In this document: piece by piece, positions 11,853-24,935 of the stretch
How positions within the stretch are numbered: the stretch's first letter is position 1
How the letters are laid out: each line of letters starts with the position of its first letter
From: Halocafeteria seosinensis
Lineage: Eukaryota; Sar; Bigyra; Bicosoecida
Direction of reading: 5' to 3'
Assembly: GCA_001687465.1 (NCBI GenBank)
Contig: LVLI01000132.1
Span: 1-64,000, forward strand
Length of the DNA: 64,000 nt
The notes under the pieces: generated by a model
The model's database searches: none
Seen by the model: the letters and a program-made list of their open reading frames with translations, nothing else
Told to the model about the DNA's origin: nothing
Made by a program: the position numbers and the translations under genes

Positions 11853-13252
11853 TCACACCTCTGGTTCTCCTTGTTTAGGGATTGAGAATGGATCCGTCTC
11901 AGGAGGAGCCATAATTAGCTCGAAAGGAGGTTCATGCTCATAGTCCCGAGGTAACTCGCCTAGCTCAGAAAGCCGTTCCACTTCTGACGGGTTCATGTAT
12001 TGACCGCTGTGCCATTTTCTTAATTGTTCAATGAATTCTTCCGTAGGGAAATATGTAGGGAATGGTGGAGCCTCCGTAAAGGTATGCTTAATGCTATCTC
12101 GCACCTGTAAAGGGACGTAAACGAAGTTAGCCGGGAGAAACAAGCAGTGATCGGTACTACCCTACCTTTATATATGATCCAGCTTTCCCGGGGACAGCCC
12201 CTCGGACGTATACTAAGTTCCGTTTTATATCTATTTTATACACACAGAGTCCTTGTGTGGTAACGTTATTGCCACCCATGCGTCCCGGCATCTTCTTTCC
12301 TTTGAATACCCGACTGGGATCTGCTGCTTGTCCAATGGAGCCTGTGGATCGATGTGCTTTGGAAACACCATGGGTTGCAGGTTGTCCTCCAAAATTGTGT
12401 CTCTTCATCACTCCTTGGAATCCTTTCCCCGTGCTCTTGCCTGTTACGTCCACTAGCTGTCCAGGGACAAAGTGCTGCGCTAGAATTTCAGTTCCTGCAA
12501 CCATATCCAGAGCATGAGAGACTTGACGTTTTCTGCCGTCGGTAAAGTAAAAAAAAGCATACCTGGTTCTAGTACAGCTTCCGGTGAGACTTTAAATTCG
12601 ACCAGTTTCTTTTTCGGTTCCACATTGACTTTTGCAAAGTGTCCCTTCTGCGGTTTCTTCACTCGTTTGGGTTTTGCTTCGCCGGCACCGATTTGCACCG
12701 TCAAAGCTCCTTGGTTCGTCTCGGGGTGTTTAATTTGGGTCACTTGGACATTTTCCAACTGCTCGCAACGAACCCACATACTCAGTGAGCACTCACAAAT
12801 GCACTCCAAAACAACATCCAACTACGTACCTTGAGCATCGTCAATGGAATTCTGCGTCCCCACATGTCCCAATCCGCGGTCATGCCACATTTCAGTGCCA
12901 CCACTCCCATGCGGCGCACATCGTTCGACCACTTGTCCGACTGCTGCCCAGGGGTGTTCAGAAGATCCTCCGACGGTACAACCACCCTTTGATGCGAGGG
13001 AAGCATGGGATTGGACATATTAAAGGAAGTTTTGCGAAAAGGCACTTCGGGATCCACCGGGATCGAGACGTCAGCGTTGTTTCTACTGCTGCTCTCTTTG
13101 CCAGACGCCGAGGACGCTTGCGTAGCAAGTGTCCGATGAAGCACATGGGCATAGACCGGGGAAATACTGTGTATACGAGTAGAAATCCCTTGGAAAACAG
13201 ATTGGACCGGCCCCGGTCGCAAGTGACGCAGCTGTCTTGCGCCTCCAATCAT
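11853..13252 (-). CDS. Mitochondrial 50S ribosomal protein uL3m
   Basis: Four exons (13252-12830, 12758-12563, 12494-12166, 12104-11853) give 399 residues. The first ~60 residues are Arg/Ser/His-rich, like a mitochondrial presequence. The uL3 fold follows: [33 protein letters not shown], then the strongly conserved [20 protein letters not shown] and [18 protein letters not shown]-terminal extension of ~80 residues ([16 protein letters not shown] onward) follows the core. The exon 1-2 junction was set at the acceptor GCGAGCAG because it keeps the frame and the [10 protein letters not shown] motif; an earlier acceptor would break phase. The gene is convergent with CSE1. A plastid location is less likely. 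Confidence 0.9.
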
Positions 13253-14076
13253 GGTTCCCAGGCCTCACGTTCGACACAGCACACCACCACGACTACTTCA
13301 CTACTAATTGACCAGGAAAGCTCGTCCATACACCATACAATACAACGTGTATCAGCCACAAATCGATAATGACGGCCTGGACAAGACAATCTTTTCGTCT
13401 ACTTGGAGTTGCTTCGTTTTGTGTCCGTTGAGAATCGAGAGCTTCATTGAGAATCGAGAACTTCAGATGTACCCGTGGGTAGTCGTAGGAATCTAACTAC
13501 CCACAAAAAGTTTTGAAAGTTTTATATCTCGCCGAATGGCTTCTGGAGTTTTTGGATGGGCAAAATGGTGACAGTGTAGAAATGTGTATTACCTGACACG
13601 GACGACAGCGCACAAGTTCCTCAACAAACACATACAAGCGTACGCACGCGAGCAGGCCTTGTGTAGCATGTAGACTAGAAGAATTCTTCCGATAGGAGTA
13701 ATGCTAACGCATACGAGGAAAGCATCAATTGCTTGCTTCAGTTGTCGAGATTCTAGTCTCGATACCTGGGAAGCTCCAAGTATCAAAGAATCTAGTACTG
13801 TCGCTAGTTTACTTGGTCTAGGTACTCTTAAATATATATGTAGCTCGCACTGTCCGTGGCAAGAGCATGCTGGTAGCACCTTATACTTGTTCAGAACATC
13901 TCTGGATTGTGGAACAGGTTAGTGTACTGTACGTCATGTATCTACATTTGTGTGTGTGTGTGTGTACAGTATGCAGTTCTATGTCCATTGACCGAGATGC
14001 TAACGCCGATACACCAACAATAGATACAGGGCAGGATCGATAGAAGGGGGGAACCAAGCCGGAAGCTTTCGGTCGC
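13253..14076. other. Intergenic, no supported gene
   Basis: About 820 bp. It contains a (TG)n run at 13949-13965 preceded by ACATTT, and a short hairpin near 13743-13763 (TCGAGA / TCTCGA arms). No coding region is convincing. Confidence 0.5.
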
Positions 14077-16114
14077 CTACGGCTCAACGGGTTTACCATT
14101 GCTCATTTCAGAGTAAACGTCTCGAGTACTATCCAAATCCCAGGCAGTGTTACCGGTGTCGATGCTCTCATAGAAGAATTCACCTTCTTTGCTCATTCGC
14201 TCGATCCATGTGCTACTGGGTAATTGTTCCTTGTTTTTCAAAGATATGGTCTGTTCCTTTAGAACACTTCGTCTTATAGAGCCCTCCGCAAGATTGTCAA
14301 TCTGTTCTACAAGTTCATTGCACTCCTCTGATTTTGGGCGGAACCAAACGGTCGAACTGACTCCAGTAATATCGACCACTCCAAAGGAGCTCCACGCTAA
14401 GACGTCGGTCCCGTGAAGTCCTACAGAAAGCAGCAGTTTGAGTTTGATCCACCAAATGAAGATGAACAGGGCTGCAAGCGCCACAGACACACCAAAGATT
14501 ATCCAGGGAATTTGCGGAGAAACAGCGGAAACAGCCCTGTCCGCTTCGACTAGCAGTATTGCCGTGCCAATAAGACCCGCTAGCAGAATCACCCCAGCAA
14601 AAACCAAATATTTTGGGTTCCCATATGTCACAGCACCAATATAAGTGCGTTTCTTGAACTGTCCACTTAACTGAGAGTATCCGCAGATAGCCATCATGCA
14701 CCGTTTCGTGGGGCCCTCACAACAACATCGACACAGACAGCAACATAGGTTCTTCTTCCAGTTGCAAGTCGACGTGTGTCGAATATGATCCGGATATACC
14801 TGTAAATCAGCAATCTGCTCTGATAAATCGTATCCATCCATTTCTTTCTGGACAGGATCCTGAGAAACGTCTCGCTGAATCTGGGAGGACAAAATCACGT
14901 TACTGATTTCGGGCAATTTCTTAGGAGTAGAGAAAACCAGCAAGGATTTCTGCAAGAGTAAACAACAGTTTAAGGAAGTAGTAATAGTAACGTGTAGTTC
15001 CGCGAGTACCGCGTGGCCGACGTACCTCTGGTAGTCCTATTGTCATCGCGGAAGACGCCGAAAACACAAACGCAAGAATGCCAGCGATGAGGAAGAACAG
15101 ACCGAGGCCCAAAGAGAGCTGAGAAGATGCTGGTTCTTCAGTTGCCCGAACCAGCAGCACGATCGCAATAACCAGAAACGGTAACAAAACCCACCATTTT
15201 CGCTGAGACCTTGAACCGTACGTCCATAGCACGTCCTTCAAACGAAACCTGTGATACTCCTTGGAGCGGAGGCAGGGAATACCACAGGGGGTGCGGTTTA
15301 TATAGAGCTCACCGGCGTCTCCCCTAACAAACAGAGTATCTTGTCGCAGCTGGAATATACCAAACAACTTATCTTTCTCCGTGAATGTTTGGTCAGCCAC
15401 CGGCGTTTCCTGTGTCGTTTCATCCTTGATACCTGCCATAAACGATCGTGCTTCCTCGAGGAAGGTCTTCGAGGATTGTTCCGGTATCCTCGCCACAAGC
15501 AGCGACGTATTGTACAGGTGCTTTCCTGTAAACTCGCCAAATGTTTCTCGGAATAGGAGACTGAGAAGCAGAACGAATACAGCTAGCAATGCTGCAATCA
15601 GGATCCACATCCACAGCTTGAGACCGCTTCCGCTCGCCAGAATAATTCCTATAACTACAACGAAGAGTAGCAGGAGCCAGAGAAAGAAGAGGGCTCTGGC
15701 CACTTCAGGAGGAACAGCACCCTGATAAACCGATGAAACCTTGACTCGCCTCCATGGAACTGTCATGTTACTTCTTATGGTGCAAGGTTCACAAGGGCAA
15801 AGAATTGAACACTTTTCAGATTTCCGGATACTGGCAGATCGAGAGCCCTGTATCATGCATTACACAATTGAACCGACGCTCAATTGCTGCTATCAACTTC
15901 AAAGCAAATTTAGATTACATACGAAAATGGTGTTGGATTTCCCCGTTTCACAGCACATCTTCCAGCATCGATGAGTGAAGGGGAACTCATCGTGGTGGAC
16001 AAAGGGCGAAGTAGACGCAGGCTGCGTCGGCATTGTCTGAGGGTCCCCAGCGTACATCGGGTTCTTGTTATCTTCACTCTTGTCATCTTGGTTACGATCC
16101 TCGGACCTTCCCAT
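14077..16114 (-). CDS. Multi-pass membrane protein with WW-like tail, paralog A
   Basis: Three exons (16114-15923, 15847-15026, 14949-14077) give 628 residues. I do not recognise the family. It reads as two similar-sized halves. The first has a Cys-rich lead (FTHRCWKMCCE, ILCPCEPC), two hydrophobic hairpins and a soluble segment with DTLFVRGDAGELYINRTPCG. The second has a dense Cys cluster (CNWKKNLCCCLCRCCCEG) and paired membrane segments. Near the C-terminus, WIERMSKEGEFFYESIDTG followed by TAW resembles a WW domain, a Pro-ligand binder. Paralog B lies 1 kb away with the same exon layout; both third exons are 873 nt. The Cys clusters suggest acylation or metal binding, but that is inference. 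Confidence 0.85.
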
Positions 16115-17101
16115 AGTGTTTCTAGGTATGGCTATAATGAGTTCGCTTTACCTTTGCTTAACGACCGCTGTCTCCAGTTGTACAAGGTTCTGCAAATCAC
16201 CAAGAGTGCTCAGAGCAGATATTTGTCAGGGCACGCTTTCACGATCAGATTCAGTTCGACCAAAGCCTTTTTTCTTGCCCCGTCAAAGATTGGCAAACTG
16301 AAATCGAGGGGTAGGAGGCGTTTGTACAAAAGGGACCGCCAAGAAAATAGCTTGCGCTTCCACGACCGGGACAGCTTCACTCACTGATTGTTCTTGGTGT
16401 AGTCAACGGAGAACAGTATTCAGCGTAACAAGTTCGCTTGCTGATGATACTCGGTGTGACAAACTAACTGAGTGAAGAGCTTCGCTGTGACAACCCATAG
16501 ACGTAATGTCGTGTGCATTGCATGATTGCACTACAGTACGACACCTCAGCTCCAGCCGCCAAGGAGTTGTGAAGGTAGTGATGCGACCCAGTCCATTGCA
16601 CCACCATATATGCAGGTAGCCTTAGACTCAGTTACGTTACAGCATTCAATCGACTTGTGTTGTATTGTTACGTAGTTGTACCTTGGGATCGCATGCTGTA
16701 AGGGTCTGGCTGAGGGTGGTCTGTCTTCGTCTTCGCACGTTAATTCCACGACTCCGTGCGAAGGGAAACGAAGGGTGCTACCCTGTCACGTGTTACAGTA
16801 CACGCAAAGGCCGAATTCAACAAGAGAGACCCCGTCTTTGCTTGGAAGCGGAAGGTTCGCACAACTACTCTGCAGTGAACAAAAAACCAGAGAAATCACA
16901 CGCACGCGCAGCGCAGTGATACGGTACAGTCCTACGCGTCTATTTGGCAACGTGGTACCAACGGTACTCGCCTAGTGAGGATAGTGAGTGTACGTTGTTA
17001 CCAACTCTGGCACAACGCCAAAGAATGTTGCTGAGCTTGTTATTGGCTCTATTCTATTCTTGTTTGCCGACTACAGTATGGGTGTGAACCGTACAACTAG
17101 C
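16115..17101. other. Intergenic between the two membrane-protein paralogs
   Basis: About 990 bp that should include the promoter of paralog A and the 3' region of that gene's tandem partner's neighbour. I see no gene, microsatellite or clear repeat in it. Confidence 0.5.
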
Positions 17102-19118
17102 TCATGGCTCTAAGGTTGCGGTGCTATGCTCGAATTCGGGAGAGTAAATGAGTTGAGAAGGCTTAACGTTCCACGCGGTCTTCCCGTTGCTGGCATTTTC
17201 ATAGTAGAATTCCCCCTCTTTGCTCTTGCGTTCAATCCATGTACCTCCATTCCCGATTTTGGCTTTGGAGTTGGTCCATTGATTTCTTAGCATCTCTCTC
17301 CTAACCGAAGACTGTGCTAGATTATCAATTTCCTCTACCAGTTCATGAGAGTTTAGCTCTCCCTTTGGAGTGAACGCTACTGCCGCGATTATGCCGGTAG
17401 GGTCTACAAATGTAAGTGGTGGTGTTAGCTGAACGAGATGATCCGTCCCTTTGAGGCCGATGGAGAGTAACGTCTTCCTGGTGCACAAATACAACAAGAA
17501 AAAAAGCCCTGCAACTAGCCCGCACGCGAGGAGAGTTAGCCACGGTGCTTCTGGCTCCTCAGTAAGTACAACCGCCAGAACGGCCCCTAGAGCGAGCGCG
17601 ATGATAAACCAAACATACGCGCATACTAAGAGTACTGGATTCCCGAAAGTGGCTGAGCTGACGTAAGTGCGTTTAGCAAATTTTCCACTTAGCTCGGCAA
17701 ACCCGCATGCCTTCATTACACATGATGTCGTGCAGTTAGCACAGCAAAGTTTACAACAACAGCAACAGCAATTCTCTTTCCAATTGCAAGTCGACGTGTG
17801 GCGCAAATGATCTGGGAACAGTTTTAACACTGTCATCTGATCATAAAGGTCGCGCCCGTCTAAACTTTTATGTGTAGGATCATTGGATACGTCACGTCCT
17901 ATCTGGGACGACAAGATTGTGTCACTAATTTCTGAGAGAGCTTTTGGGGCGGCTCCGAACATGAGCGTTGTGTTCTGTACGCAGATATTATACGTAAATT
18001 GCAAAGCCGCACAATACCCGATGCCCACTTACGACGGGAAACCCAATAATCATGGCAGCGTCGGCGGAGAAAATGTAAGCAATCAATCCCAGGAAGTACA
18101 ACGAAGCCCCAATCCCAATGAAGGCCCCTGGGGAGCTAGAGTCAATGCCAATTATGACAAATACGATGAAAACAGCAATTGCAAACAAGAGCACGTAAGT
18201 ATTACGGCTCGATTGTGCACCGTACGTCCATATCGCATCGCTAACTCGAAATCTGTGGTAGGCTTTTGAGCGTAGCCACGGTAGACCGCACGGCGTACTA
18301 TTCTGATATAGTTCCCCCTTGTCCCCGTTTACGAAGAGTGTATCCTCTCCGAGTGGGATGCAACCGAATAATCGCCTCACTTTTCTAAACTCCTTATTCA
18401 CGAGTGTGGGCATTTCCACCTCTTCCGTTTTGATGGAAGCCATAAAGTTTTCGGCTTCCTGCACAAACGTTTGCGCAGTTTTTGCTGGTATCCGTGCCAC
18501 CACTAAATCGGGATTACTTAGGTATTTGCCTTTAAACTCTCCATACGTTTCGCGAAATAGCAAGCTCAGACCTAGTACTATAATCACCTCGACGATTCCT
18601 ATGGCCACTATCCCAGAGATTTTGAGGCTTCCAAAGCTTGCCACAGCTATTATCACCAAGAGAATCGCTGCCACGGAGAAGAGTGCACGCAACACTTCTG
18701 GGGGAACAGAGCCTTCATAGATAGAAGTTACTTTGATTCGCTTCCAGGGTACGGTCATGTTGGTTTCTTTGAAGCATTTCTTGCAAGGGCAGATGATTGA
18801 AAATGGTTCCGACTTCCGAATACTGGCGGAATGAGCTCCCTGCAAGCACGCCACATACGCGTTGTTTTGTGTCGCAGTCATTTCAGTTTGAGAACGACTT
18901 ACGAAGATTGTGGTAGTTTTGCCCATAGAACAGCCGATTTTCCAGCACCTATGTGTGAAGGGGAATTCTTCATGACGCACATAGGGCGTTAGCTCCTGAA
19001 ATGGGACGGGTGCCTGATTCGGCGTGCCGTGAATAACGTTCGCCCCATACATCGGATTGACATTTTCTCCGTTCTTGTCATACCCATTCACGGATCCTTT
19101 GTCTTTCGAACCCGTCAT
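17102..19118 (-). CDS. Multi-pass membrane protein with WW-like tail, paralog B
   Basis: Three exons (19118-18903, 18839-18033, 17974-17102) give 631 residues, aligned end to end with paralog A. Shared stretches include EFPFTHRCWK, SASIRKSE, SLLFRETYGEF, DTLFVNGDKGELY, DHLRHTSTCNWKEN and the WW-like TWIERKSKEGEFYYEN with TAW. The Cys cluster near CNWKENCCCCCCKLCC is even denser than in A. Intron 1 is 63 bp and stop-free, so an unspliced message would add 21 residues; its position matches intron 1 of paralog A, whose intron does contain a stop, so I treat it as an intron. The start at 19118 gives MTGSKDKG, comparable to MGRSEDRN in A. Function unknown. Confidence 0.85.
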
Positions 19119-19763
19119 GATTATGTCAGTGAATGGAATGGATTCGCAAGACGCAATGACCGCAGTTACACACACGTTCTGTACACATGTATGGTACAAA
19201 GCACACTTTCACCTTCAGTTGCACCCAATACGGTCAACAATGGAGTTACAGCACTCTACACTCTGTGCTTACACACAAACTGACCTCGGAAGCGAGCGAT
19301 GTGATCTCAGTGGACAAAACAACAACAAAAGGTGTCACAACGGGAGTGACAAAGGGAAGGAAAAAAATTGTTCCCGGAGTGGCAACTATTTCTCCGGCCA
19401 GAACACCCGAATCGGAGTGTTACCCACCACTTGGTACCTTTCTCTTTTTGACGCTCCGAAGATTGAGACGGTAGCAGTGTCAAGAACACCTACAAGGCGA
19501 TGCAGGACATTCCAATGGTTTCCCTCCGGAAAAAACGGACATGACTAGTCAATAGACCCCCACAACTTTGATGACACTTGGTGGAGCGGAAAGGGTTGAT
19601 AGCATGGAACTCTATACCATATGGTACGATGCAGAGCAGTACCAACGAGTAATAGCGTTAATATGTTTCTATATTTTTTGGGGGGGGAGAAGGGGGCCTT
19701 CTGGCTTGTACTGCATCGGCATGATATGCCGCAAAAAATTCAAGCAACGGGGTGAATTCCAGC
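19119..19763. other. Intergenic, no supported gene
   Basis: About 640 bp between paralog B's start and the 3' end of the FAM161-like gene. It includes a G-run near 19680-19695. Nothing else stands out. Confidence 0.5.
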
Positions 19764-22700
19764 TCAAGTCTCGTTAGACTCGTTGCGTTCCCTGGAATGA
19801 CTCTGTACATTACTGATAGTTGGAGGCGAATCTTCTAAATCGTTGGCCATGGCATACGCTCTTAACTGGTTCACCTGTGAGCTTGTAGGGGATTCGTAGT
19901 CCTCGTTTTGGCTCGTCGAACGAGTCGAGTACTCAGCCGCAAGATCCTGCCAAGCCCGTTTATTTTCCTGAGAAGCCGATGCATTTTCTGCAATCTCCTG
20001 AAGAGCCTGTTGCCTTGCTGTGTTCTTTGCGTGCTCAATTGTTCCCCTCAAAAATAACGGTGGACGTGTCTCTTGAGCTCTTTGGATTCGCTCCTGATTT
20101 CTGTTATACCTCTCTTGGAGCTGTCGATCTGCTTCTCTCTTCCTCTCTCGGGCAACAGGATGAGACCCATCAACTTGCCATGCTAACGGTTGAGGCCGTC
20201 TTTGTTTCTCCAGCTCCGTCACAATGGGTTTAATCTTCCTTGACGCTTCAAGCTCCTTGCTTCGTCTTATTTCTTCTTCCATTGCAGCACTCTGCTCATC
20301 AAGCTGTTTAGCTCGTAGTTCCGCCTGACGATGGCGCATCTGCAATTCAACCGAACGAGTAAGAGAGGGTGTTGGGCCACTAGGAGGATCCATCCATCCA
20401 CCTCGAAGCACATCCTTTGCACTTGCTCTTCTAACAGTGCGGGATTTGGAGCCAGTATCCTGCCCTTCATGCTGACTTTGCAACGCAGTGCTATCCTGCC
20501 GATGCTGGGCTTGCTCCTCCTTCAACCAGCTTTCTCCAGCAGTGCCTTTCGATGACATGAGGTCAAGAGCACTAGTAAGACGAGCTTGTCTACGAGCCTC
20601 CCGCTTTTCTCGTTCTTCTTCTCTCTTCTTTTCTGTATCAAACGAGAATGGCTGAGGAGTTGTTCTCGAGAGAGTCTTGCGCGATTGAGCAAGCTGCTCA
20701 CTAAACCTCTGATGAAGTTTCGAAAAGTTTGGTAGGTGATGATTCACTTGGGGCTGGTATGAATATTCGGGGGCAGATGCCCTTTTCGCACCAGACTCTC
20801 CTTCTTGCTGTTCTCGTTTGATGTGCATTTCCATGCGAGGTGGGTACGCTGCTGACGCCAGAGTGGATGCCGCCCGTTCAGCAACTTTCTCTCGGCGGAC
20901 CTTCTCTCTCTCAGCCATCTCCTCCTTGAGTTGCTCCTGAGCATCTTTCTGTACGCTAGAAGGCAAGGGGTTTGCACGGAACCTTCTTGATTCGCGAAGT
21001 GATTGTTCTTCGTCGCGGATTTTTTGACGGCGTTTGGCGTCCAAATCTGCTGACATATCTTCTTCATGCTGCATGAGCCCTTTAAACGGTTTCATCATTT
21101 CCTCAAGCTCTTTCCGTCGCGCTTCAACTCTATATTTAGCTGTCATCTCCTTCCGCTTCATAACTTTTGTAAATAAGGGCTGGGTTGTCGTAGCTGGCAC
21201 TGGTTTTGCTTTAAATTGGTGGTTGAGAGTATCCTGCAATTGTTTCTCACGCTGCTCTTGGTCTTCCTTCGCTCGTCTGGCAGCAATTGTTTCGCTCGTA
21301 TCATGCTTTTGTGCGGAAGAACTTGCTTTACTAAACCCAAACGACCTAGCCACGGATTCATTTTTTTTCTTTCCTCCCAACGACTTGTAGAACTTGTGTG
21401 CTGCTGATTGAGGGGCTGATCTGGACTTCCATGTTGACGTTCTCTGGGCAGATTGATTTTCTTGTTCCTTCTTTCCTTCCTTCTCTTCATCCTCAGCAGC
21501 TGGTCCCAAGTATTGTCTTCTAATCCTTCGGGCCCACTCTTTATCAGCATCTATTAGTGTGTCATAATCGACGAGAGAATCTGTGTCGGCCTCCGCTGTT
21601 CCCCTTGGCGATCGCTTCTTCCCTTCCTCTTCCGGGGACGCTACTTTTTGTTCCGGGGCTTCATGGACTTCGTCAACCTTGCTTTCTACTTGGGAGTGCC
21701 GAGAGAAAAGTGGTTCTTCCTTCTTTACAGCTGTAGATTCATCCACAGCCTGGTCTGCATTATCCGCTTTAAATTGCTCTAGTCGGCCTAACTCTTTTCC
21801 AACAAATGCATCAGCCCTCGTCATTTTTTCGCCGTGAACAATCGATTCAGCCTCTTTGCTCCGCAACGTACTATTCCATTTTTCGTCAAGCAAATTTTGA
21901 AGAAGTTCCATGTTCTTCTGATGCTCTCTTAGCAAATCTTGGACTCGTTCATGTAAGCCTTCAGAATGCGCTGTCTGAGAATCCAACGCATTTCCGGTCG
22001 AGTCAACTCCACACTGTTGCAGCTGCTTCTGTAAATCTTTCATTCTCCCCTCAATTGTTTCAACTGTTGCAGTAGCAGTTTGGCTTACACGCTCGTGTTC
22101 CTGTGGTCGTTCAACACTCCTCCGGGATTTTGGAGCTGTATCTCGCGAGGTTCCCCTTTTGGACGACGCTTTCTTTCCCAGAGTTTTTCGTTGCTCTTTG
22201 TTCTCATAACTGTCGATCAGCTCCTTCTCTGCTCCTCCATAGTGATATCCCTTTGTGTATCCATGACGGGATGTATAGTTCTGTTGACGCCGATGAGTGA
22301 AACCTTCGTAGCCAACAGATTCCGGTACCTCGGCCTCCCAATGAGGCTGCTGATTTTCCTTCGCTTCTTTCTTGAACAGAGTTGTGGACGCTCCAGGCCC
22401 ATACTCTGCAGAGCGTTTGGGTGGAGATCCCAAAAACAAGGTTGCCTTTTCGGAACCATCCTCCAAGTTTTTCCTAAACATTTCCGCCGCAGTCGGATCA
22501 CGCTCCTTGCTCCCATGTGGGGACCATCTTTGAGTGTCTTGCGTGCCACTGCCACTAGTCCGCGCTCTTGCTGTAGACGGTCTTTGTTTCTGTTTTGACT
22601 TTGCGCTGTGCTTTTTGTTCTCTCCCTTACGTCGACTGGTGAGGGCCATTGGTTGTCCGTTAACTTCGAGGCCTGCTCCTCGATCAAACGCTACACTAGT

Positions 22701-23225
22701 TTTCGGGCGGGGAAGTGTTAGAGAACGTCGCACTTCTTCATCTGACGGCGCATACGCATTCCACGCCTGCAAGCAACGAATCGATACCTAGTATAGACCT
22801 TGGTTTGTGATTACCTACTGTAGCGGATTTGGCCTACCTTCCTCCCTCCGGTATATCTCCGCGGATGTTGGAGACGCTGCTTGATCTCCTCAACTTCGAA
22901 TTGCTGCACGTATAAAAAACCAGAGACAGTAAAATCTTGTTAAGTTTGAATAAATGGATACTCAAACAGTGAACACCTCGCTTAAGGCCGGCGGGAACTG
23001 AGTGTACCCAGGTTGCTAGCTTACCTCAAGTTTTTCATCATTTTCATTCAATACTCTGTAGTGATCCCGAGGATCCTCCCACGGATTCCTTCTTACCACG
23101 GGCCCGGTTTCACTGCAAAACGCAAGAGGAGAAGTTGTGATAACGTTGTCCAATAAGCTTCTGGGCTCGTAGACACCCGTTACGCAGTTCAGGTTCTGCA
23201 CTTACCCGGCGCTTTGCGTCGCCAT
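19764..23225 (-). CDS. FAM161-family centrosomal/ciliary protein
   Basis: Four exons (23225-23206, 23112-23025, 22903-22838, 22766-19764) give 1058 residues. The first three exons are tiny (20, 88 and 66 nt). The long last exon is highly charged and helical, with runs such as REEEREKREARRQARL. Family landmarks are FKAKPVPATTTQPLF, RFRANPLPSSV and PFSFDTEKKREEE, which match the FAM161 (UPF0564) domain. FAM161A binds microtubules at the centriole and connecting cilium, so this gene points to a ciliated life stage. The N-terminal ~400 residues are Ser/Lys/Glu-rich and likely disordered. Exon 1 encodes only MATQSA plus part of a Gly codon; that join rests on donor/acceptor quality and phase. Confidence 0.85.
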
Positions 23226-24002
23226 TTTCTATGATCCACCTCTAACGCGCAGAGTCCTTGTATTTGATGCGATTAGTGCCAAACGTCAACAAAATTGCTC
23301 TGTATGGTGTGCGTTTCTCTCTCCCTAGAAGTAGCAATGGTCGATGGCGTCGAGCTTCACAATACCCATTCCTGGTTATTCCGTTGCCCAGGGGCGATAT
23401 CTAGGACCTCTGGGTACCCAACTCTATACACTCTAACGTGTAAAATGTACCTCCGTGGAGAACAGAGGGGGAACAAGTCTGGATAGTATACAGAACTGGG
23501 GTAAAAGTTTTGGCGCGCAACTTGCGTTAACCTCGTCTGGTCCCACTCGTCTCTCTATTCTATAACACACCTTTTCTTCTATTTTTTTCATGTGTTCACG
23601 TCACTAGCATGGCATAAAGTGACAGACAAACTCCATATCAAATACACGCACTACAAATGCACTACGTCGGCCACTACAGAGGCCATGCGACCGCCGTGAG
23701 TCAACATGCATGTCGTGCGCGCGAAAATTCCATGAGACAGATATTCTGCAACCAGTGCAAGGTGGTCCACCTTAGGTGGAGCTTGGATTCAATACAATGT
23801 AAATGGATGCACCCACCCATGCACACACAGCTAGTCAGATATCGAATGGTTTGCACAACACAAATTCACCACCTCTATCGCGTTAGCTTGGCTTTCCAAA
23901 TTGGCTTACCTCTGACATTGTGGGCGCAGGCATGGCTCCTCCCCCGATGCCTCCTGAGCTTAACCAGTGCTGTGTTCCCCCACGGCGCATGTCAGCAAGG
24001 CT

Positions 24003-24112
24003 GCAGGAACAGCGGGCCCGTCGCTGCTTAACACGGGCGCTTACCGCTCCTCGTTAAGAGGATGTGGTCAAATTCCCGGCCGGTGGGCTATCTGTCACAT
24101 TTGTGTGTGTGT
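24003..24112. repeat. Dispersed repeat, copy 1
   Basis: Matches 57799-57893 in several blocks: GGAACAGCGG, CTGCTTAA, CGCTCCTCGTTAAGA and CGGCCGGTGGGCTATCTGTC, the last running into ACATTTGTGTGTG. This copy has an extra ~15 bp and a short hairpin (TCCTC / GAGGA) that copy 2 lacks. Confidence 0.85.
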
Positions 24113-24935
24113 AATTGCTACGCGAATCTCCTAGGGTATAGAACTCTACTGTTCTCACACACACACACGTGCACACATCCGTGGACGGAAGACACTGACG
24201 ACATATGGACATTATTTCCATTTAGGCTGAAGTACAATAGTTGTAGGTTTTTTGAAGCTACTGACGTTCTCTATACATTGTGTTTATTTTTCAGTGGCCC
24301 AACCTGTCGGGACAGCGTGCCTTCCTTGAATCGCCCGTAGGCCATAAATTAACCGCCGATCTTTTGGTCCATTACGGAGGAGTTTGTTTCCGATTATGTG
24401 ATCCAGAAAGTTACTGATCGGTTGCTGGACCTTCACAGCCGGCATCGCAATACTTTTTTTCAAGGTACTACGTGACATTCCACAATTGCGGAAATTTGTG
24501 ATGAATGAGGCAGGACTCGCAATCGATGCGGGATTGAGATATACAAAAGTGAGGGTCCTCTTCTCAGACAAACTGCCCCCCGCGACGAGGGCATCTTCGA
24601 AAGAGTCTTGATAGAATAACGTTTCAAAATTTAGAAGAATTTGGAGCAACGGATAGTCTCGCAGTGACTGGTTCTCGGTGTCGCTTAAATCTTACAGAGC
24701 ATCACCGGTTAGCGGTTACGACTTACATGGTCACCAAATGACAGTAGGTTGAGAGCATCCGGTATCTCGCGGTGGTAATTTTGCCATGAAAAAGGCATAT
24801 TTTTTGCGAGAAATTCTAGAAACGTACTAGAGAGCCTAAGGACGTACATATGCTTTTGATATTTGGTGCATATTTGTAGGACCTCCCGAGATTTATTTTA
24901 CTTGCGGGGTGCAGAAATGGAAGTCTGGTAGTCCA

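Noticed and set aside
24284-24649. 121-residue minus-strand open frame
   Set aside because: Composition is plausible but there is no motif, and it borders repeat debris; kept only as part of the gene-free interval.
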